From contig NZ_CP045929.1 in the NCBI RefSeq assembly GCF_009664835.1, positions 1,612,001-1,676,000 of the forward strand: 64,000 nt of DNA, in the 5' to 3' direction. The position numbers and the translations under genes are program-made. Under the pieces are notes generated by a model. That model was not told the origin of the DNA. It made no database searches and saw only the letters and a program-made list of their open reading frames with translations. Source of the DNA: Allosaccharopolyspora coralli (GTDB taxonomy: Bacteria > Actinomycetota > Actinomycetes > Mycobacteriales > Pseudonocardiaceae). Positions 25,817 to 35,429 of the stretch are shown here, piece by piece (within the stretch, counting starts at the first letter, position 1; each line of letters opens with the position of its first letter).

Positions 25817-26389
25817 TCACGACTCCAGCGGCAGCGAACGTCCCAGGACCGCGAATGGCCGCGGATCCCCGGTGAAGCGATAGTCCCGCAGCACGTCCAC
25901 GAAACCGACCCGGCGGTAGAGCTTCCACGCCCGGGTCGGACCTTCCGGAGTGGACAGCAGGACGGACGTGCCTGGCGCCCCTTCCAGCAGACGGCGCAGC
26001 AGCGCCTCTCCGAGCCCGCCGCCCTGACTGTCGGGATGCACGTGCAGCTCGGTCAGTTCGAAGTAGTCGGTCATCCAGTTCTCCACCGCCGCCGCGTCGC
26101 CCGCGGCGAGCAGCCCGCGCCGCACCTGCTCGTGCCACCACTGACCGCTTGCGCCCAGGTAGCCGTACCCGACGCCCACGAGTTCGTCGGCGCTGTTGAG
26201 CGCACCGACGGATCGCCATCCCGGCCGCAGGACGTGGGCCGACCACATCGGCGCCCGGTGCGCAGACGTGCCCGCCGGATAGCCCATGGCGGTGATGTAG
26301 AGGCCGAGCGCCTCGTCCATGCGCGCGCGGAACTGGTCGGCGCTGAGGTCGACGACACGGTCGTGGCGGGGCGAGGGAGCTGCGGTCAC
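25817..26389 (-). CDS. GNAT-family N-acetyltransferase (Rv2170 position)
   Basis: The 190-residue acetyltransferase has the acetyl-CoA-binding segment LTELHVHPDSQGGGLGEALLRRLL (Q/R-x-x-G-x-G/A-like) and the C-terminal AWKLYRRVGFVDV typical of GNAT enzymes. It would transfer acetyl from acetyl-CoA to an amine; the substrate is not evident. I chose GTG at 26389, where TACAGT lies ~9 bases upstream and suggests a leaderless transcript. The frame continues 24 bases up to a second start. It matches the position of mycobacterial Rv2170. Confidence 0.85.
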   Translation of the reverse strand: MTAAPSPRHDRVVDLSADQFRARMDEALGLYITAMGYPAGTSAHRAPMWSAHVLRPGWRSVGALNSADELVGVGYGYLGASGQWWHEQVRRGLLAAGDAAAVENWMTDYFELTELHVHPDSQGGGLGEALLRRLLEGAPGTSVLLSTPEGPTRAWKLYRRVGFVDVLRDYRFTGDPRPFAVLGRSLPLES

Positions 26390-26404
26390 GTGCTCGAACT
26401 GTAA

Positions 26405-26470
26405 AGGGTGCACGGATCGATGTGCGTGGGTGGTTCCGCGGCGGGTTCTCGGCTCGCGGTCGGCTGCGGA
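26405..26470 (+). repeat. Family B dispersed repeat, 5' fragment
   Basis: AGGGTGCACGGATCGATGTG then CGTGGGTGGTTCCGCGGCGG and CTCGCGGTCGGCTGCGG match the family B start. It lies right upstream of the GNAT gene, in the 470-bp gap before the HEPN gene; it is one of the few copies not at a 3' end. Confidence 0.55.
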
Positions 26471-26652
26471 TCGGCGACATCAAGGAACGCCCGACATCAC
26501 GCCGCCGCTGTCCTCCACTTCGAGAGTCTCCGTGTGAGAGCCGTGCTGCGGTGAGGCGAGCACCGACGGACGGCGCCATCACGGCAACTCGAACAGGTGA
26601 GCTACGTCGACGCGCTTGAGTCCCGTCTCGATCGCCGCTAGTCTGACCTTGT

Positions 26653-26668
26653 TCGAACAATAGTTCGA
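26653..26668. promoter_or_regulatory. Perfect LexA SOS box upstream of the HEPN gene
   Basis: TCGAACAATAGTTCGA is an exact match to the actinobacterial LexA consensus TCGAAC-N4-GTTCGA and is fully palindromic in both half-sites. It is ~190 bp before the HEPN ATG. GATAGAT just after it could be the -10 that LexA covers. The divergent GNAT gene starts 264 bp to the left. Confidence 0.85.
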
Positions 26669-26744
26669 TAGATCGACACCCGGTCGCGTCCGTCGTGGTG
26701 GGGCCACACCACGACGAAACGTCGTCGAGGTCGATCGAGCATCC

Positions 26745-26785
26745 CGTCCGGCGGCGGGGTGGGGGAAGCGCCCCGCCGCCGGACG
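26745..26785 (+). promoter_or_regulatory. Very stable leader hairpin between SOS box and HEPN gene
   Basis: A perfect 15-bp stem, CGTCCGGCGGCGGGG with CCCCGCCGCCGGACG and an 11-base loop, sits in the predicted 5' leader, 76 bp before the ATG. It has no T tract. It could attenuate read-through, protect the mRNA or mark the end of a short upstream RNA. Confidence 0.6.
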
Positions 26786-26860
26786 GTCGCCGGCTTCCCC
26801 ACGGCTCACCCTCGCGGGCTTGGACGGCCCGCGCCTGACGAGTCAACGAGGAGGAGTCCG

Positions 26861-27313
26861 ATGACGTCGAACGTGTTCATTCCCGGCCCCCGCAGGGAAT
26901 CCGAGGTTCCACGTGGCCACGGCCGTGTTCCTGCCGAGCCACCCTCGCCGCCAGCGGGAGCGTTCTCGCTCCTGCTCCAGGCGCGGAAGGTGCTCGCTCG
27001 TGCCGAACTGGGTGAGACCACGCACGACCGGTACGCGACCGGGTACCTGGCAGCCGTGCGGGCGGCGCACGCGGTGGTTGTGCTCCGTGAACCGGATCAA
27101 CCGCGATCGCGGCCGATCAGTGTCTGGGCCCTCCTCGGCGGTGCGGCGCCGGAGCTCGGCGACTGGGCGTTGCTGTTCGACGCGTGTTCGGAGCGCCGCG
27201 CCGCAGCCGAGGCGGGCGTCGTGCAGGTGACGAGGCACGAGTCGGATTTGATGATGACCAGGGCGCGCGAGTTCGTCGGCCTCGTCGGCCGCAGCCTGAC
27301 GGTCGTCCGGTGA
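26861..27313 (+). CDS. SAV_6107-type HEPN-domain protein, SOS-controlled
   Basis: The 150-residue protein has a disordered Pro-rich N-terminus of ~35 residues. It is followed by a four-helix HEPN-like domain (AFSLLLQARKVLARAELGET ... RYATGYLAAVRAAHAVVVL ... DLMMTRAREFVGLVGRSL). The Rx4-6H RNase motif of toxic HEPNs is not clear, so nuclease activity is doubtful. ATG at 26861 has GAGGAGGAG 5 bases upstream. Upstream lie a perfect SOS box and a strong hairpin, so DNA damage probably induces it. Its TGA overlaps the next gene's GTG by four bases. The role in the damage response is unknown. Confidence 0.8.
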   Translation: MTSNVFIPGPRRESEVPRGHGRVPAEPPSPPAGAFSLLLQARKVLARAELGETTHDRYATGYLAAVRAAHAVVVLREPDQPRSRPISVWALLGGAAPELGDWALLFDACSERRAAAEAGVVQVTRHESDLMMTRAREFVGLVGRSLTVVR

Positions 27314-28074
27314 GGGGTGTGCTCCGCGTCGATCACGGCCGCATGCTCGACCGGCTGGGAATCGAAGTCACCTTGCTCGTCGATGCAGCTCGACACGGTG
27401 TACCGGAGGCACGTGTCGGTGGTGCTTCCGGCCGCACCGTCCGGGAATCCGTGCGGCACGTAGGAGACGTGTGCGAGGACGCGTTGTCGTGGCTGGGTGT
27501 GGACGAGGACGACGCGGCCCGGTGGGCGAGCGGCGAGGGATCCGACGTCGAGGCGTTGTCCCGGCGGGTAACCGACCGCAGCGCCGACCTGCTCGCCGAA
27601 CTTCGTCGCCGCCCACCGGACGACCCCTGTCCGACGTGGTGGCCGGGCGATCACACGACCCGGTTCTGGTTGCGGCGTGCGCTGCACGCGGCACTGGTGC
27701 ACCGGACGGACGTCGAAACGGCCGTGTGGCACGCGCACGCGACCGTCGACGCCGTTCTCGCGCTCGACGGTATCGACGAGGTTCTCCGGGCGTGGCTCGC
27801 GCACCGGCTGCACGCACTGGGTGTGGTGCCGCAAAGCACATGGGTGGCGCGGGTTCAGGCGGGGGGCGAGGCATGGCTGGTCTCGGCGGAGGCCTGCGGT
27901 ATCGGCGTGCATCGTGACGACGCGGGCGGCTCGGTCGACGCGACCCTCTCTGGCACGCCGCAGCACGTCTACCTGTGGTTGTGGGGGCGGCTTCCGGACC
28001 GGATGGTCACCACCGCGGGCGACCACCACGTGATCGCTCAACTGTGGAGTCTGCTCCGCATCGCGACCCGGTGA
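27310..28074 (+). CDS. Mycothiol-dependent maleylpyruvate-isomerase-family protein (DinB-like fold)
   Basis: This is a 254-residue protein of the TIGR03083/MDMPI group. The N-terminal four-helix DinB-like part carries metal-ligand candidates: a His in RESVRHVGDVCEDALSWL and the HRTDVE motif (ALHAALVHRTDVETA). The C-terminal SCP2/MDMPI-like part ends LSGTPQHVYLWLWGRLPD. Characterised relatives use mycothiol as cofactor; most members have no known substrate. The GTG start overlaps the HEPN stop (GTGA), so it is translated from the same SOS-box-preceded transcript. The Lhr helicase gene converges on it 38 bp away. Confidence 0.8.
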   Translation: MRGVLRVDHGRMLDRLGIEVTLLVDAARHGVPEARVGGASGRTVRESVRHVGDVCEDALSWLGVDEDDAARWASGEGSDVEALSRRVTDRSADLLAELRRRPPDDPCPTWWPGDHTTRFWLRRALHAALVHRTDVETAVWHAHATVDAVLALDGIDEVLRAWLAHRLHALGVVPQSTWVARVQAGGEAWLVSAEACGIGVHRDDAGGSVDATLSGTPQHVYLWLWGRLPDRMVTTAGDHHVIAQLWSLLRIATR

Positions 28075-28112
28075 CGCTCGTGCCGGCAGCGGATCGCGAG
28101 CACATCGGGCAG

Positions 28113-31100
28113 TCATGCGCGCAAGCGCAGACCCTTCGGCGTCGCGCGGAATCCCGCATCGGTGAGGATCTCCGCCAAGCGGGAGCCGAGTGCCCCCTCG
28201 CCGTCGGCTCGTTGCACTGCCAGTGCCCCGAGCCACCCGTCGTGGACAGCCCGGGCGAGCGCTTCCGCACCACGACGCAGCGAGGGCTCGTCTTCGGTGA
28301 ACGACAGCAACGATTTTCCGCCCCGTTCCACGTACAGCACGAGTGCACCGTCCACCAGAACGACGAGTGCGCCCGCTTTCCGTCCCGGGCGATGCCGTTG
28401 TTCGGCCACCGGGCTCGGCCACGCCAGGGCTGCGCCGTACGGCTGTGCGGGATCCGCGGCCGCCAGTACGAGTGCCTGTTCGTCGCTGTCGCGCGGCTCG
28501 CCACCGGTGTTGCGCGAGTGCGCTCGCAGGCGATCGATCGCTCCAGGCACGGCGAACTGCGCGCCACCGAGCCCCTCGACGACATATCCGCGCCGGCACC
28601 GGCCGGAGTCCTCCATCGTGCGCAACACCTGATACACGGCGGCGAAACCGCCGCTCACCCGCTCGGTGTCGAGGCAACCTCGGGTGAGCACGCCGTGGCG
28701 TTCCAGAAACGCCTCAGTTCGGGCGTGGGCCCGTCGGGTCGGATCCGGTGCGGGTTGCGGTGCCGTCGACCAACGTCCGGCGACGGTGGGCGGCCCGGTG
28801 CGGCTGGGCATGGACGGGCGGGCGCCACGCAGTCGCGCGTACCGCCCACGCGGACTGCCACGTCGCGCCTTGTGTGCCGCGCGGCCGCCGGACAGCAGCG
28901 CGCGCAGCGGGGCCACAGTGTCGTTCGTCGCCACGCCTGCCCACACCAGATCCCAGAGCGCCGCCGTCACGGCCGCATCGTCGGGGACGTGTTCACCCTG
29001 TTCGGTGAGCACCGTGCTCGCCCGATCGACCAGCTGACGGAAGAACTGCGCTCCACCCTCCAAAGTGGACATCACAGATCGGTGCAACGGAGAGTCCGCC
29101 GAGCCGTCCGCCTCCGGCGGATCCGGAAGCAACAGGTCCGCGAGTTCGGTCGGCACCATCGAGATCCAGCCGTCGCCACCGGCGAGGGCGCCCGAACCCA
29201 CCCAGCTCACCTCGCCCGTCGAGGTCAACTCGTCGAGCAGTGCTGGCGAGTAGCCGGGCAGGCGCGACGGCAGGATCAGCGATTCCCATGCGCTGGCCGG
29301 AATCGGCACGCCCGCCAGCTGTTCCACCACGGCCAGGACGTCGTCAGCGGTCGGCGCCGATCGCGGCCGCGCCCCGATACCGTGCCACGCGGGAAGAAAT
29401 CGGCCCAGTGCCGACGGTTCGACGGGTTCGACCTCGGCACGAAGCCGGGACAGCGATCCGCGTCGCAGTCGTCGGAGCACTTCGGCGTCGCAGTACTCCA
29501 GGGCCTGACCGCCACCCGCGTCGAGCGGTCGGAGCTCACCACGCACGAGTCGCCCGGTGCCCGCCAGGCGATCCAGCACCGAGGTGACCACCGCGACACC
29601 GAGGCCGAACCGCCGCGCCGCCTGCTCGGCAGGGAAAGGCCCGTGGCAGCGTGCGTACCGGATGAGCAATTCCGCCAACGGATCCGCGACCGGCTCGGTG
29701 AACGTCTCCGGGACACCGACCGGCAGCGCCGCGCCCAACGCATCACGTACCTTTCCGGCGTCTTCGATCGCGATCCACCGCGCTACACCGGCGATCCGCA
29801 CCTCGATGACTCGCCGTTGGGACCGCAGTTCGTCGAGCCACTCCGGGCGGATCCCGCGCTCGCCGGCCTCTTCGGCGTCGAGGTCACCCAGGAAGCGCAG
29901 CACGTCCGCTGCGGTCTCGACGTCCTTTGCCTTGCGCTCCGGCGTGCGTCGTTGCAGCTGCTCTTCGACCTCGGCGACCACGTCGGGGTCGAGCAGGTCC
30001 CGCAACGCCTCCGAACCGAGCAGTTCCGCCAGCAGGGTCGAGTCGAGACTCAGCGCCGCGGACCGGCGTTCGGCCAACGGTGCGTCGGTCTCGTAGAGGA
30101 ACATCCCGATGTAGCCGAACAGCAGGCTCTTCGCGAACGGCGACGGTGTAGGGGTCTGCACCTCGACCACGCGCACCGTCCGCGACCGCACCTGTGTCAT
30201 GAGTTCGACGAGGCCGGGCACGTCGTAGACGTCCTGCAGGCACTCTCGCATCGCCTCCAGCACGATCGGGAACTGTTCGTACTGCGAAGCCACCGCCAGC
30301 AGTTGCGCGGCCCGCTGGCGCTGCTGCCACAGCGGCGACCGGCGCCCCGGATCGCGCCGCGGCAGCAACAACGCTCGCGCCGCGCACTCCCGGAATCGGG
30401 CCGCGAACAACGCCGAACCACCCACTTCCGCGGTGACGACCTGCTGGACTTCCTCCGGTGCGAGCAGCACCTCCTCGGCGGTCGGCAGCACCTCCGCCCC
30501 GGACTCGTCCACGGCGTCCGCAAGTCGCACCACGATCCCGTCGTCCGACGAGGCGATGTGCGGGTCGATCCCGCGGCGTTCCCGCAGCCGCGCGCCGATC
30601 GCCAAGGCCCATGGTGCGTTGACCTGCGCCCCGAACGGGGAATGCACGACCATCCGCCAGTCGCCGAGCTCGTCGCGGAACCGCTCCACGAGGATCGTGC
30701 GGTCGTCCGGAACGTGGCGGGTCGACTCCCGTTGTTCGGCCACGTAGGACAGCAGGTTTCCGCGTGCCCATGCGTCCAGACCGACCGACTCCAGTCGTTC
30801 GTCGGCCACCGAACGTCCGGCCGCGACCAGTTCCCGGACGAACGCTCCCCAGGCCCGGCCCAGTTCCAGCGGACGTCCCGGGGAGTCGCCCTTCCAGAAC
30901 GGCATCCGTGCCGGTTGTCCGGGGGCGGGCACCACCACGACCCGGTCGTGGGTGATGTCCTCCACGCGCCAGGACGAGGTGCCCAGCAGGAACGTGTCGC
31001 CCACCCGGGACTCGTAGACCATCTCCTCGTCGAGCTCGCCGACCCGCACCCCGCCCGAACGGGACGTCTCGTCCCCACTCGGTGTCACCACGGTGAACAG

Positions 31101-32759
31101 ACCCCGGTCGGGGATGGTCCCGCCGGAAGTCACGGCGAGCCGTTGCGCACCGGGCCGCGTCGTCAGCACGTCGTTGATGCGGTCCCACACGATTCGGGCG
31201 CGCAGCTCCCCGAACTCCTCGCTCGGGTAGCGGCCGGCGAGCATGTCCAGCACCGCCTGCAGGGCGGAGTCCGGCAAGCCCGCGAACGGAGCGGCGCGAC
31301 GCACCACCGTCGCCAAGCGCGACACCGGCCACGAGTCCATCGCCACCATGGCCACGACCTGCTGCGCGAGCACGTCCAACGGGTTGCGCGGGTAGGCGAG
31401 CGCTTCGATCAGGCCGGCCGCCATGCGTTCGGAGACCACGGCACAGCTGATGAGGTCACCTCGGAACTTCGGGTACACCACGCCTCGGGAGACCGCGCCG
31501 ACATGGTGACCGGCGCGCCCGATGCGCTGCATCCCCGACGACACCGTGGGCGGCGCCTCGACCTGGACCACGAGGTCGACCGCCCCCATGTCGATCCCCA
31601 GTTCGAGCGAGGACGTCGCGACGACACACGGCAGGTGCCCGGACTTGAGCTCTTCCTCGACCAAGGTGCGCTGGTCCTTCGACATCGAGCCGTGGTGCGC
31701 CTTCGCGACCGTGGACGCAGCACCCCCGGTGACCCCGGACTGGCCCACCGCCGCGGCGGGGAAGCGGCCGAGCCCTGCACGCTCGTGCTGGTCGGCCTTG
31801 GAATCGACCGCCTCGTCCGGCTCGGTCTCCTGCGCTTCGTCCGCGAGTTCGTTGAGCCCGGACGTGAGGCGCTCGGCGAGCCTTCTGGAGTTCGTGAACA
31901 CGATCGTCGACCGGTGTTCGCGCACCAGCTCCAAGACTCGTCCCTGTACGGCGGGCCAGATGGAGGTGCGCTGTTCGGCACCTGCGGCGGAGCCTTCGAT
32001 CTCGCCGGTAGGGGTACCGAGCGAGGCCAGGTCCTCCACGGGGACCTCCACCCGGACCTCGACCTGCTTCGCGCTCGGCGGCTGGACGGTCCGGACGGGT
32101 CTGCCGCCGGAGAGCCACGCGCTCACTTCGTCCACCGGCCGGACGGTCGCCGACAAGCCGATGCGTTGGGCCGGCGAGTCCAGCAGTTCGTCCAGTCGTT
32201 CCAGTGACAGCGCCAGGTGCGCACCGCGTTTCGTGCCCGCCACTGCGTGCACCTCGTCGACGATGACGGTCTCCACGCCCCGCAACGACTCCCTGGCCGC
32301 CGAGGTCAACAGCAGAAACAGCGACTCGGGCGTGGTCACGAGGATGTCCGGCGGCGTTCTCGCGAAGCTGCGCCGCTGATCGGCGGGGGTGTCGCCGGTG
32401 CGCATCCCGACGGTGATGTCCGGTGGTGTGTCGCCTGCCCTGCTCGTCGCCTGCCGGATGCCCGCCAGCGGGGACCGAAGATTGCGTTCCACGTCGACTG
32501 CGAGCGCCTTCAGCGGCGAGACGTAGAGCACCCGGCAGCGCCGTTTCGGTTCCGATGACTTCGATTGGGTGGCCAGCCGGTCCAGCGCGGACAGGAAAGC
32601 CGCGAGTGTCTTTCCCGAGCCGGTCGGAGCGACTACCAACGCGTGTTCGTCGGCGCCGATCGCGTCCCACGCTTGCGCCTGTGCGTCCGTCGGGGCGGCG
32701 AAGGCGCCGCGAAACCACTCCTGCGTCGCCGCCCCGAACCTGTTCACGGGATCCGTCAC
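28113..32759 (-). CDS. lhr: Large ATP-dependent helicase Lhr
   Basis: This is a 1548-residue superfamily-2 helicase, the full length of actinobacterial Lhr. The N-terminal core has VVAPTGSGKTLAAFLSALD (Walker A), IVDEVHAVAGTKRG (DEVH box), SATVRPV (motif III) and the motif VI-like QRIGRAGHHVGAVSRG. A ~110-residue insertion with acidic and Gly/Ala stretches (EAQETEPDEAVDSKADQHE) interrupts RecA-like domain 2. A long C-terminal part holds the winged-helix and Lhr-CTD. Mycobacterial Lhr is a 3'-5' translocase that unwinds RNA:DNA hybrids in DNA repair. GTG at 32759 begins VTDPVNRFG. It is the largest gene in the window and lies among SOS genes. Confidence 0.95.
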   Translation of the reverse strand: MTDPVNRFGAATQEWFRGAFAAPTDAQAQAWDAIGADEHALVVAPTGSGKTLAAFLSALDRLATQSKSSEPKRRCRVLYVSPLKALAVDVERNLRSPLAGIRQATSRAGDTPPDITVGMRTGDTPADQRRSFARTPPDILVTTPESLFLLLTSAARESLRGVETVIVDEVHAVAGTKRGAHLALSLERLDELLDSPAQRIGLSATVRPVDEVSAWLSGGRPVRTVQPPSAKQVEVRVEVPVEDLASLGTPTGEIEGSAAGAEQRTSIWPAVQGRVLELVREHRSTIVFTNSRRLAERLTSGLNELADEAQETEPDEAVDSKADQHERAGLGRFPAAAVGQSGVTGGAASTVAKAHHGSMSKDQRTLVEEELKSGHLPCVVATSSLELGIDMGAVDLVVQVEAPPTVSSGMQRIGRAGHHVGAVSRGVVYPKFRGDLISCAVVSERMAAGLIEALAYPRNPLDVLAQQVVAMVAMDSWPVSRLATVVRRAAPFAGLPDSALQAVLDMLAGRYPSEEFGELRARIVWDRINDVLTTRPGAQRLAVTSGGTIPDRGLFTVVTPSGDETSRSGGVRVGELDEEMVYESRVGDTFLLGTSSWRVEDITHDRVVVVPAPGQPARMPFWKGDSPGRPLELGRAWGAFVRELVAAGRSVADERLESVGLDAWARGNLLSYVAEQRESTRHVPDDRTILVERFRDELGDWRMVVHSPFGAQVNAPWALAIGARLRERRGIDPHIASSDDGIVVRLADAVDESGAEVLPTAEEVLLAPEEVQQVVTAEVGGSALFAARFRECAARALLLPRRDPGRRSPLWQQRQRAAQLLAVASQYEQFPIVLEAMRECLQDVYDVPGLVELMTQVRSRTVRVVEVQTPTPSPFAKSLLFGYIGMFLYETDAPLAERRSAALSLDSTLLAELLGSEALRDLLDPDVVAEVEEQLQRRTPERKAKDVETAADVLRFLGDLDAEEAGERGIRPEWLDELRSQRRVIEVRIAGVARWIAIEDAGKVRDALGAALPVGVPETFTEPVADPLAELLIRYARCHGPFPAEQAARRFGLGVAVVTSVLDRLAGTGRLVRGELRPLDAGGGQALEYCDAEVLRRLRRGSLSRLRAEVEPVEPSALGRFLPAWHGIGARPRSAPTADDVLAVVEQLAGVPIPASAWESLILPSRLPGYSPALLDELTSTGEVSWVGSGALAGGDGWISMVPTELADLLLPDPPEADGSADSPLHRSVMSTLEGGAQFFRQLVDRASTVLTEQGEHVPDDAAVTAALWDLVWAGVATNDTVAPLRALLSGGRAAHKARRGSPRGRYARLRGARPSMPSRTGPPTVAGRWSTAPQPAPDPTRRAHARTEAFLERHGVLTRGCLDTERVSGGFAAVYQVLRTMEDSGRCRRGYVVEGLGGAQFAVPGAIDRLRAHSRNTGGEPRDSDEQALVLAAADPAQPYGAALAWPSPVAEQRHRPGRKAGALVVLVDGALVLYVERGGKSLLSFTEDEPSLRRGAEALARAVHDGWLGALAVQRADGEGALGSRLAEILTDAGFRATPKGLRLRA

Positions 32760-32829
32760 GTCACCATGCTGCCGTATGCCGCCGACAGCGGGCCGTCCAG
32801 CGGACGCAGGCGGAACTTCTGCTCGTGAT

Positions 32830-32997
32830 TCACCGTCCTCGCTGGTGCCAGAGAGCGCGGAGCAGCAGAACGATCACGACCAACAGGCCCAGCGACATGA
32901 CGACCTTGGCCACCGGTCCGGCGCCGGTCGGGTCGCCGCCCTGGGCGAGCGTGGCGAGTGCGGGCAGGTCGAGAAGCACCTGCTGGGCGACTGGCAT
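32830..32997 (-). CDS. Small single-helix membrane protein
   Basis: This 55-codon reading frame starts ATG (MPVAQQVLLDLPALA) and contains one clear hydrophobic helix (VVMSLGLLVVIVLLLRALW) followed by HQRGR. It lies 70 bp upstream of lhr on the same strand and may be co-transcribed. Codon use is consistent with a real gene (third positions rich in C/G). Function unknown. Confidence 0.65.
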   Translation of the reverse strand: MPVAQQVLLDLPALATLAQGGDPTGAGPVAKVVMSLGLLVVIVLLLRALWHQRGR

Positions 32998-33057
32998 CAC
33001 CACACCAGCCTACCGGCGGTCACAGGCCGACTCCGGCGTCGTGCGGCGCGACTGGAG

Positions 33058-33157
33058 GAGGGTGCGCGGGTGTGGAGCGTGGTCAGGCACATTGCGTCGA
33101 CTGCTTGCCTGCTGCGTACACCGCCCCGACCACCAACGCAGATCAGCCCGTGCTCCC
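33058..33157 (-). repeat. Family B dispersed repeat, internally deleted copy
   Basis: Read on the minus strand: GGGCTGATCTGCGTTGGTGG (5' end), then after a deletion CAGTCGACGCAATGTGCCTG and ACCACGC (3' end). Both ends align with the full copy at 11458, with ~120 bp lost between. It sits in the divergent gap between the small membrane protein and DUF3046. Confidence 0.6.
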
Positions 33158-33172
33158 TCTAAGCTGGTGCCG

Positions 33173-33367
33173 ATGCGCCACACCGTGTTCCGCGATCGCA
33201 TGGCCACCGAGTTCGGCCGCCTTCGTGCGGAGATGCTCGCTCAGGACCACGTCATGTCCGCCCTCGGTGGACGCACCGTCGATGAGGCACTCGAGGCCGG
33301 GATCGACCCCAAGCAGGTCTGGCGCACCTTGTGCGAGGAGTTCGAAGTCCCGTCCGATCGCCGTTGA
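33173..33367 (+). CDS. DUF3046 protein (Rv2738c-like)
   Basis: The 64-residue helical protein MRHTVFRDRMATEFGRLRAE ... RTVDEALEAGIDPKQVWRTLCEEFEVP is typical of the actinobacterial DUF3046 family, which lies just upstream of recA in many genomes. The Pro-Lys-Gln-Val-Trp-Arg segment is a family hallmark. TAAGCT, 8-10 bases before the ATG, could be a -10 of a short-leader transcript. Function unknown; the conserved place before recA hints at a link to DNA metabolism. Confidence 0.85.
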   Translation: MRHTVFRDRMATEFGRLRAEMLAQDHVMSALGGRTVDEALEAGIDPKQVWRTLCEEFEVPSDRR

Positions 33368-33708
33368 ACCCCGACTGAAGCTCCCCCGGACGGCCGTTGG
33401 TGCGGAGGCGGACGTCAGGCGGCGCGTGATCGCGATTCCGTGTTCCCGTGCGGTGTCTGTCGGCATTCGGTGTCGTGCTCCGTGTGCGCCTGACTGGGTG
33501 TCGCATGGGCGTGTCTGCGCCGAATCGAACATTCGTTCGGCTATGGTGGTCGTCGTCAGGAACCGAACAGCGCCGCTCTCCCGATGCCACGGACAGGGTG
33601 CCGGTGAGGCCGAGTGTCCCGGTCCCCGGAATCGGACTGTCGGTCCCTGCCCGTAGCGTTTCAAGTACGCCCACAGATCAGTTCGACGCGACCCGAGGTG
33701 GATCCCCG
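33368..33708 (+). promoter_or_regulatory. recA upstream region with SOS box at 33525-33540
   Basis: In this 341-bp region TCGAACATTCGTTCGG (33525-33540) matches the LexA consensus at 11 of 12 fixed positions and resembles the known mycobacterial recA box. It lies 170 bp before the recA ATG, leaving room for a second, damage-independent promoter closer to the gene, as in mycobacteria. No other gene is seen here. Confidence 0.82.
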
Positions 33709-34749
<1,041 letters not shown>

Positions 34750-34757
34750 TTTCGTGA

Positions 34758-35354
34758 GTGGTCGTGAGTAGCGAGGCTCCGCGACGGGGGAGGAGCGGTC
34801 GAGGTCGTTCCACTCCCGCTGCGGACACTCCGGACACCGCACAAGATCAGCCCGGGTCGGCGACCACGGACTCTCCGGAGAGCCGGGCGCGGGACGTCGT
34901 CTACCGTCTCCTGGCGGTTCGTGCTCGCAGCGAAGCTGAGCTACGGCAAGCGTTGCTGCGCAAGGACATCGAGGAGGACGTGGTGGACGCGACGCTGCGA
35001 AAGTTCGTCGACGCCGGGCTCGTCGACGACGCGGAGTTCGCCGAAAGCTGGGTGCACCAGCGTCACCAGTATCAGGGACTGGGGCGCAAGGCGCTCCGGT
35101 TCGAGCTGCGGCGTAAAGGGGTCGACGACACCGTCGTCACCGAGGCACTCTCCGGTATGGACGAGGACGCCGAGTCGGAGCGGGCCCGGGAACTGGTGCG
35201 CCGCAAGCTGCGAACGTTGTCCTTCGTGGACGATCACGTGAAGCGGCGCCGTCTGCTGGGAATGCTCGCGCGAAAGGGATACGGAGAAGGCCTCTCGTTC
35301 CGTGTCGTCCGCGAAGAGGTCGAACGCGAGCAGTGCGGCGAGGACGACCTCTGA
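34758..35354 (+). CDS. recX: Regulatory protein RecX
   Basis: The 198-residue RecA modulator binds RecA filaments and limits their activity. A ~40-residue disordered Ser/Pro/Thr-rich N-terminus precedes three tandem three-helix RecX repeats: ARDVVYRLLAVRARSEAELRQ, VDAGLVDDAEFAESWVHQR and RRRLLGMLARKGYGEGLSFRVV. GTG at 34758 or 34764 can start it, 8-14 bp after the recA stop, so both genes share a transcript, the usual arrangement. Length is within the actinobacterial range. Confidence 0.92.
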   Translation: MVVSSEAPRRGRSGRGRSTPAADTPDTAQDQPGSATTDSPESRARDVVYRLLAVRARSEAELRQALLRKDIEEDVVDATLRKFVDAGLVDDAEFAESWVHQRHQYQGLGRKALRFELRRKGVDDTVVTEALSGMDEDAESERARELVRRKLRTLSFVDDHVKRRRLLGMLARKGYGEGLSFRVVREEVEREQCGEDDL

Positions 35355-35429
35355 CCCAGAGGTTCGTCACGCACCGACTCCTGCTCGTCGCCGGTATGGA
35401 AACTCGGCTTCGAAGAAGGGTGTGAGTCA

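Noticed and set aside
27975-32207. A 1410-codon open frame opposite lhr
   Set aside because: It is antisense to a clear helicase; the long openness comes from high GC and codon bias of lhr, and it has no domain or ribosome site.
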